A DNA stretch of 11,241 nucleotides from JBFLVQ01 sp040758525. GTDB taxonomy: Bacteria; Acidobacteriota; Blastocatellia; Chloracidobacteriales; JADJPF01. Location: the NCBI GenBank assembly GCA_040758525.1, contig JBFLVQ010000282.1:1-11241 (forward strand), written 5' to 3'. Shown here in pieces: positions 6,960-11,241 of the stretch; positions within the stretch are counted from its first letter, which is position 1; every line of letters starts with the position of its first letter. Below the pieces are notes generated by a model. It searched no databases. It was not told where the DNA came from and worked only from the letters and a program-made list of their open reading frames with translations. A program made the position numbers and the translations under genes.

Positions 6960-6976
6960 TTCACAATAACTTGTGA
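6945..6976. promoter_or_regulatory. Clustered palindromic half-sites, candidate upstream activating sequence
   Basis: Three symmetric arrangements lie side by side: ACAATTGT (6945-6952), the perfect 14-bp palindrome TTGTGAATTCACAA (6953-6966), and CACAA-N4-TTGTG (6962-6975). TTGTGA recurs at 6954 and 6971 as closely spaced copies of one half-site. The centre of the main palindrome is about 118 bp upstream of the predicted sigma-54 transcription start, the usual distance for an activator of this class. It is inferred to be the binding site of the divergent activator. Confidence 0.6.
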
Positions 6977-7051
6977 GTTTTGCTTGTTACCAATAGCTTG
7001 CCGATCTTTCCAAACAGACTATTTTCAACGATATAAAATAATCTCTAGGAA

Positions 7052-7066
7052 TGGCACCGACCTTGC
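7052..7066 (+). promoter_or_regulatory. Sigma-54 (RpoN) promoter of the exporter operon
   Basis: TGGCAC (7052-7057), 5 bp, then TTGC (7063-7066) reproduces the -24/-12 consensus, including the invariant GG and GC and their exact spacing. The predicted transcription start is near 7078. The gene for a sigma-54 activator is divergently transcribed next door. The element overlaps the first codons of the longest open frame of the downstream permease, showing that this frame is over-extended. Confidence 0.88.
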
Positions 7067-7079
7067 CTGATTTATTAGC

Positions 7080-7084
7080 AAGGA
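7080..7084 (+). promoter_or_regulatory. Ribosome binding site of the first permease gene
   Basis: AAGGA lies within the short leader that would follow a start near 7078. It is 11 nt before the ATG at 7096 and 5 nt before an in-frame GTG at 7090. It overlaps the ATG at 7084, which is therefore an unlikely start. Confidence 0.5.
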
Positions 7085-7095
7085 TGGTCGTGATT

Positions 7096-8253
7096 ATGAA
7101 ATATTTTTCTTTGATCTTGAAGAATAGTTGGCGCAATCGTCGGCGCAGTCTGTTAACTATTGCAAGTATTTCAGCATCAATCTGTCTATTAGGATTGGTT
7201 GCAGGGCTCTACACAACACTCTATCTGAGTGAGTCTACCCCTGAGCAAGCATTACGTCTGGTGATAAATAATCGTGTTTCTATGACACAGCCTCTGCCAC
7301 TCTATTATCGTGAAAAGATTCAGCAAATACCGGGAGTAAAGGCGATCACCATTTTTCAATGGTTTGGTGGCGTCTATAAAGACAATCGAGATTCTAAGAA
7401 CTTCTTTGCTCGGTTTGGAGTTAATCCCAAAACATTCTTCAAAATCTATCCAGAGATCCAGATGCCAGATAATCAGAAACAGGCCTGGAGTGAAGAACGG
7501 CAGGCTTGCATTGTGGGCGAGAAGTTGGTGCAACGTTTTGGCTGGAAGTTAGGCGATAGGATCACACTCAAAGGGGATATCTTCCCAGTGGATCTGGAGT
7601 TGGTAATTCGTGGCATTTACCAGTGGCGAGAATTCGACGAATCATTGTACTTCAACATTGACTACCTATATGAGGGCCTGCCAGCGACACAGCGGGATCA
7701 AGTGTTTAGGTTTACCATTGAGGCTGATTCAAAAGAGTCAGTAAGCCGGGTCGCTAAGGAAGTAGATGAGATGTTTCGCAATGCCACCGCACAGACACGC
7801 ACCGAAACAGAACAGACTTTCCTACTGAGGTTCGTGAACTTTATTGGAAATGTAAAGCTGTTTCTACTGGCAATCAGCAGTGCAGTAACTTTTACCATAC
7901 TATTGGTATCAGCCAATACGATCTCTATGTCGGTTCGCGAGCGGATTAAGGAAGTCGGTGTATTGAAGACGCTAGGTTTTACCCGTGAAGCAATTCTAGC
8001 CGTGATACTTGGCGAGTCAGGATTTATCGCGCTAGTTGGCGGAGCACTAGGACTGATGCTAACAAGCGGGCTATTTTATCTTGTTCGCCAGGGGCCCGCC
8101 TTTATTCCACAAATGAAGACGCTAGCCTTATCGCCGATCACCGCTGTTATCTGTCTGATATTAGCGGCATTCATCGGTATCGCAAGCGCTATTGTTCCTG
8201 CCTGGCAAGCGTCTAGAACCTCTATCGTTGAAACATTAAGACATATAGGGTAA
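7096..8253 (+). CDS. ABC exporter permease, MacB/FtsX type (first of two)
   Basis: The product is 385 residues from the ATG at 7096. This start is chosen because upstream ATGs at 7051 and 7084 fall on the sigma-54 promoter or the ribosome binding site, and because MKYFSLILKNSWRNRRRSLLT is a typical N-terminus for the family. The topology is that of MacB/LolC/DevC permeases: one membrane helix (about 19-44), a large periplasmic domain (about 45-250), then three helices (about 253-275, 298-328, 346-368). The FtsX signature loop RERIKEVGVLKTLGFTREAIL lies between the second and third helices. There is no fused ATPase domain, so it needs the ATPase encoded at the end of the operon. The next gene begins 18 bp later. 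Such proteins transmit ATP-driven movements to the periplasm to push substrates out (mechanotransmission). Confidence 0.9.
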   Translation: MKYFSLILKNSWRNRRRSLLTIASISASICLLGLVAGLYTTLYLSESTPEQALRLVINNRVSMTQPLPLYYREKIQQIPGVKAITIFQWFGGVYKDNRDSKNFFARFGVNPKTFFKIYPEIQMPDNQKQAWSEERQACIVGEKLVQRFGWKLGDRITLKGDIFPVDLELVIRGIYQWREFDESLYFNIDYLYEGLPATQRDQVFRFTIEADSKESVSRVAKEVDEMFRNATAQTRTETEQTFLLRFVNFIGNVKLFLLAISSAVTFTILLVSANTISMSVRERIKEVGVLKTLGFTREAILAVILGESGFIALVGGALGLMLTSGLFYLVRQGPAFIPQMKTLALSPITAVICLILAAFIGIASAIVPAWQASRTSIVETLRHIG

Positions 8254-8271
8254 TGCAATGGAGAAGATACA

Positions 8272-9435
8272 ATGGCACTTCCACTCAGTTATAACATACG
8301 CAATCTAGTTGAACGTAAAACCACAACACTGATGACGGCAATGGGTATCGCATTGACAGTAGCAGTGCTAATGGCAGTGCTGGCATTAATGGCAGGCTTG
8401 AATGAAGCATTCAAAGCTTCGGGTAATCCCAATAATATTCTGGTATTACGCAAAGGAGCTAATTCCGAACTGAGTAGTATTGTTTCACGCCAACAGTATC
8501 AGGAGATCAAGTTCAAGCCTGGTATTGCTAAGCTCACAAATGGCGAACCGGCTGTCTCGTTAGAGTTGGTACAGGTGGTGAATCTGCCTAGTGTGGATGC
8601 CCCTGAGGGAATGAATGTGACGATTCGAGGATTGACACCAGCAGGATTTGAAATTCGCCAAGACATAAAGTTGATCACTGGTCGAATGTTTACTCAAGGC
8701 AGACGTGAAGTGGTTGTTGGCAAGGCAATCACCAACCGTTATCCTGGTCTGCGTATAGGTGGCAGAATTGCGTTTGCACGTGGTGAATGGGAAGTTGTGG
8801 GAGTGCTAGATGGCGGGCAGTCAGCAATCAATAGTGAAATTATTGGCGACCTAAACCAGATCGCGAATGATTATAATCGTGCCGATACACTAAGCAGTAT
8901 ACTTATACACACAGAAGGGGCTACGTCTAAAGCGCTGATCAATAATATTGAGAACGATGTAAAACTTAACCTAGCAGCCATGACGGAGCTAGCCTACTAT
9001 GAACAACAGACCGTAGCATCATTGCCGATCCAATCCCTGGGCCTATTAGTCTCAACGATTATGGCGATAGGGAGTGCATTTGCGGCGATGAACACAATGT
9101 ATGCAGCAGTAGCGCGACGTGTACGGGAGATAGGGACACTAAGAGTACTGGGATTTTCAAAATATAGTATTCTCCTAAGCTTCTTGCTTGAGAGCTTGGT
9201 GCTAGCTCTGTTAGGAGGCCTGCTTGGATGTCTGCTTGTCTTGCCACTCAATAACATCACTACAGGGATAGGCAGTTTTATTACTTTTAGTGAGATCTCC
9301 TTCAACTATCGGGTTACACCACAAGTAATGTTTATGGGCTTGCTCTTTGCACTGCTGTTAGGTGTGCTGGGTGGACTACTGCCTGCATTTGGAGCAGCGA
9401 GAAAAGGAATACTTTCGGCTTTGAGGGAGAGTTAA
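8272..9435 (+). CDS. ABC exporter permease, MacB/FtsX type (second of two)
   Basis: The product is 387 residues with GGAGA 7 nt before its ATG. The topology is the same as in the preceding permease: one N-terminal helix (about 19-43), a periplasmic domain (about 44-252) with the MacB-type core element GRMFTQGRREVVVGKAI, and three C-terminal helices (about 254-280, 298-325, 350-374). The coupling loop RRVREIGTLRVLGFSKYSILLSF is present. The two permeases differ clearly in their periplasmic domains, so they are paralogues that most likely pair as a heterodimer, as LolC and LolE do, rather than a recent duplication. The stop codon is immediately followed by the adaptor's ATG, pointing to translational coupling. 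Confidence 0.9.
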   Translation: MALPLSYNIRNLVERKTTTLMTAMGIALTVAVLMAVLALMAGLNEAFKASGNPNNILVLRKGANSELSSIVSRQQYQEIKFKPGIAKLTNGEPAVSLELVQVVNLPSVDAPEGMNVTIRGLTPAGFEIRQDIKLITGRMFTQGRREVVVGKAITNRYPGLRIGGRIAFARGEWEVVGVLDGGQSAINSEIIGDLNQIANDYNRADTLSSILIHTEGATSKALINNIENDVKLNLAAMTELAYYEQQTVASLPIQSLGLLVSTIMAIGSAFAAMNTMYAAVARRVREIGTLRVLGFSKYSILLSFLLESLVLALLGGLLGCLLVLPLNNITTGIGSFITFSEISFNYRVTPQVMFMGLLFALLLGVLGGLLPAFGAARKGILSALRES

Positions 9436-10782
9436 ATGGATGCAGAATTGAAAAAACTCCGCATTGATCGTTCACTCAAGCGTACTAACGAACCATCATG
9501 GGTGAAGCGAATCATCATCGGCGGTGTTCTACTGTTTGTCTTACTGGGCGCAGCAATTATAGTTCTTAAGCGTACAAATAAGGCCGTGGAAGTCGAGATA
9601 TACCATGTGAAGGCAGCCACAGCCGCTGGCAATGCTGTAGATACGGGTGGCGTAATACTAAATGCGACAGGATACATCATTGCCGCACATAAGATTCAGG
9701 TTGCCTCCAAGGTGAATGGAAAGGTGGCTGAGATTCTTGTAGAGAAGGGCGATCTTGTAAAACAGGGCCAGGTATTGGTAAGGCTTGAAGATGATGAATA
9801 CCGTGCACAATGTCAACAAGCGAGAGGAGAGTTAGAGTCATTAAAGGCGCAGCTTGATCAAGCTTTGAATGGTTCACGCCCTGAAGAGATCACACAGGCA
9901 AAGGCCAATGTAGAAGAGATAAAAGCGGATCTAGAGAATGCGCGTCTACAATTGCAACGTACAAGAATGCTAGTGAATGATGGAATAGTTGCCAGGTCTA
10001 CACTCGATGATGCACAGGCACGTTACAATAGTTTAGCGGCACGCGTAAATTCACTTGAAAAAGTATATGAGGTTGTTCATAGCGGCCCACGAAAAGAGCA
10101 GATTGAGAGTCTGCGTTGGCAAGTCGAGCAGGCAAAAGGACAGCTCGCATACTTTGAAACACAGCTTGAGAATACTGTGATACATGCTCCTGTAAGTGGG
10201 ACAGTGCTGGAACGCAATGTCGAGAAGGGAGAATTTGTCACAACTGGATTTGCCAGCGAACAGGGGGCAAAGGGATATGTGATTTCACTTGCCGATCTAA
10301 ATAATTTACAGGTGGAATTGGATATCAATCAGAATGATTTTGCCAAGCTTGAGTTAAAGCAACACGCTATTGTGGCGACAGATGCATATCAAGATCGTAA
10401 ATATGAAGGCTATATCAAGGAGATCTCGCCAGAGGCTAATCGGCAGAAAGCAACCTTACAGATAAAGGTACAGATTCTCAATCCAGATCCGTACCTACGA
10501 CCGGAGATGAATGCTAGTGTAGTATTTATCTCAAATGAAAAACCCTTGTCATCAGGCCAACTAGCGAATCCACCCATCTACATTCCCTCCAGCGCAGTAC
10601 GCAATAACACGGTCTTTCTAGTTTCTGATGGACGTGCTCTACTAAGAGCAATCAAGATTGGTGCATCATCTGATGCGGGTATACGAGTAGATGAGGGTTT
10701 GAATGGCGGTGAGGAGTTGATCGTAAACCCACCCGAAAATTTACAGAATGGTGACCAGGTTCGTGAGAAAGGAGAGCAATGA
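9436..10782 (+). CDS. Periplasmic adaptor (membrane fusion) protein, HlyD/DevB type
   Basis: The product is 448 residues. A cytosolic start (1-23) precedes one membrane anchor (about 24-44). No lipobox cysteine is present, so it is helix-anchored rather than a lipoprotein. The first half of the lipoyl domain (about 79-118, GYIIAAHKIQVASKVNGKV) leads into a long coiled-coil hairpin (about 119-245), closed by the second lipoyl half VIHAPVSGTVLERNVEKGE (about 248-266). A beta-barrel (about 290-365, with LRPEMNASV) and a membrane-proximal domain follow. Adaptors of this build bridge an inner-membrane ABC permease to a TolC-like outer-membrane channel. No such channel gene is visible here; it may lie downstream or elsewhere. 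GAGGGAGAG before the ATG lies in the end of the previous gene, and the stop overlaps the next start by 4 bp (ATGA). Confidence 0.92.
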   Translation: MDAELKKLRIDRSLKRTNEPSWVKRIIIGGVLLFVLLGAAIIVLKRTNKAVEVEIYHVKAATAAGNAVDTGGVILNATGYIIAAHKIQVASKVNGKVAEILVEKGDLVKQGQVLVRLEDDEYRAQCQQARGELESLKAQLDQALNGSRPEEITQAKANVEEIKADLENARLQLQRTRMLVNDGIVARSTLDDAQARYNSLAARVNSLEKVYEVVHSGPRKEQIESLRWQVEQAKGQLAYFETQLENTVIHAPVSGTVLERNVEKGEFVTTGFASEQGAKGYVISLADLNNLQVELDINQNDFAKLELKQHAIVATDAYQDRKYEGYIKEISPEANRQKATLQIKVQILNPDPYLRPEMNASVVFISNEKPLSSGQLANPPIYIPSSAVRNNTVFLVSDGRALLRAIKIGASSDAGIRVDEGLNGGEELIVNPPENLQNGDQVREKGEQ

Positions 10783-11241
10783 GCAAAGAGGTAGTAATTA
10801 GTACTCAACATCTGAGCAAAGAGTATATACGTGATGAGTTCCAAGTGGTGGCATTGAGAGATGCAAATTTAGATATTCATCGTAGTGAATTCGTCGCCTT
10901 GATGGGGCCATCTGGATCCGGTAAATCGACGCTACTACACTTGATCGCAGCAATGGATAGGCCATCTGAAGGTGAAATTCAAGTGCTTGGCGAAGATCTA
11001 AACCGACTCAGCGACCGGCAGATTGCCCGCTGGAGGAATGAACACATAGGGTTTGTCTTTCAGAGTTTCAATCTAATTCCTGTGTTGACGGCAATCGAAA
11101 ATGTCGAGTTACCACTTAAGCTAACGAAATTGAGTAAGAAGGAGCGACTAGAACACGCCGCAACAGCACTGAGACTGGTTGGGTTAGGCGAGCGATTAGA
11201 CCATCTGCCAAAACAACTCTCTGGTGGGCAGGAGCAACGTG
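10779..11241 (+). CDS. ABC exporter ATPase, MacB/LolD family (3' end cut off by window)
   Basis: The first 154 residues are visible. Walker A is GPSGSGKST at 43-51, the Q-loop Gln is at 95 (FQSFNLIP), and the ABC signature LSGGQEQR is at 147-154, just before the window ends. Walker B, the D-loop and the H-loop lie beyond. FQSFNLIPVLTAIENVELPL is typical of the LolD/MacB/FtsE group, which matches the two FtsX-type permeases. The ATG overlaps the adaptor stop codon (ATGA) with AAAGGAG just upstream, so it is the fourth gene of the same transcript. It supplies ATP hydrolysis for both permeases. Confidence 0.93.
   Translation, partial: MSKEVVISTQHLSKEYIRDEFQVVALRDANLDIHRSEFVALMGPSGSGKSTLLHLIAAMDRPSEGEIQVLGEDLNRLSDRQIARWRNEHIGFVFQSFNLIPVLTAIENVELPLKLTKLSKKERLEHAATALRLVGLGERLDHLPKQLSGGQEQR

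Noticed and set aside
6953..6966. A CRP/FNR-type operator reading of TTGTGAATTCACAA
   Set aside because: CRP needs TGTGA and TCACA separated by 6 bp, and here they are separated by 2 bp. FNR needs TTGAT half-sites. The match is only to the half-site letters.
8997..9305. A 102-codon minus-strand open frame opposite the second permease
   Set aside because: It is antisense to the coupling-loop and membrane helices of a clear FtsX-type gene, with no start signal. It is a coding shadow.
9885..10150. Apparent internal duplication in the adaptor (SRPEEITQAK and GPRKEQIESL segments)
   Set aside because: The two arms of the coiled-coil hairpin in HlyD-type adaptors normally resemble each other in this way. 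It is a family trait, not a new duplication.

Overview
The window looks like chromosomal DNA of a free-living Gram-negative (diderm) bacterium. It carries a periplasmic adaptor protein, several exported proteins, a PilZ protein and sigma-54 regulation. Base composition is moderately AT-rich, and good Shine-Dalgarno sequences precede most genes. The secreted S74-domain protein, the S41 peptidase with TPR repeats and the MacB-type exporter together recall Acidobacteriota (Blastocatellia-like) genomes. That placement is from memory of such proteins, not a search, and is held loosely. No phage, transposon, tRNA, rRNA or CRISPR structure was seen.

Left part (1-3330). A secreted fibre-like protein with a C-terminal S74 intramolecular chaperone domain (150-1247, +) faces a cluster of small minus-strand genes: a PilZ-domain protein (1374-1736), a doubtful 66-codon frame (1759-1959), what looks like a frame-disrupted zinc ribbon (about 1934-2112), and a well-initiated 77-residue protein of unknown function (2143-2376). 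A long stem-loop (1256-1319) separates the fibre gene from the PilZ gene. A short NAD(P)-binding epimerase/RmlD-like reductase (2546-3328, +) is divergent from the 77-residue gene.

Middle (3434-6923). An exported S41-type serine peptidase with a C-terminal TPR tail (3434-5113, +) converges on a GAF/AAA+/Fis sigma-54 activator (5292-6923, -).

Right part (6924-11241). This is the most coherent unit. The activator is divergent from a tightly packed operon of two MacB/FtsX-type permeases, a HlyD-type adaptor and an ABC ATPase that runs off the end of the window. The intergenic region holds a textbook sigma-54 promoter, TGGCAC-N5-TTGC, at 7052-7066. A cluster of TTGTG/CACAA half-sites, including a perfect 14-bp palindrome, lies about 118 bp upstream of the predicted transcription start. 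A good sigma-70-type promoter for the activator has its -35 inside that palindrome. The simplest reading is a signal-responsive export system. The GAF domain would sense a ligand, the activator would bind the palindromes and drive the exporter through sigma-54, and it may also repress its own gene. The sigma-54 promoter lies inside the longest open frame of the first permease, so that gene must start downstream, most likely at 7096. The transported substrate cannot be read from the sequence.
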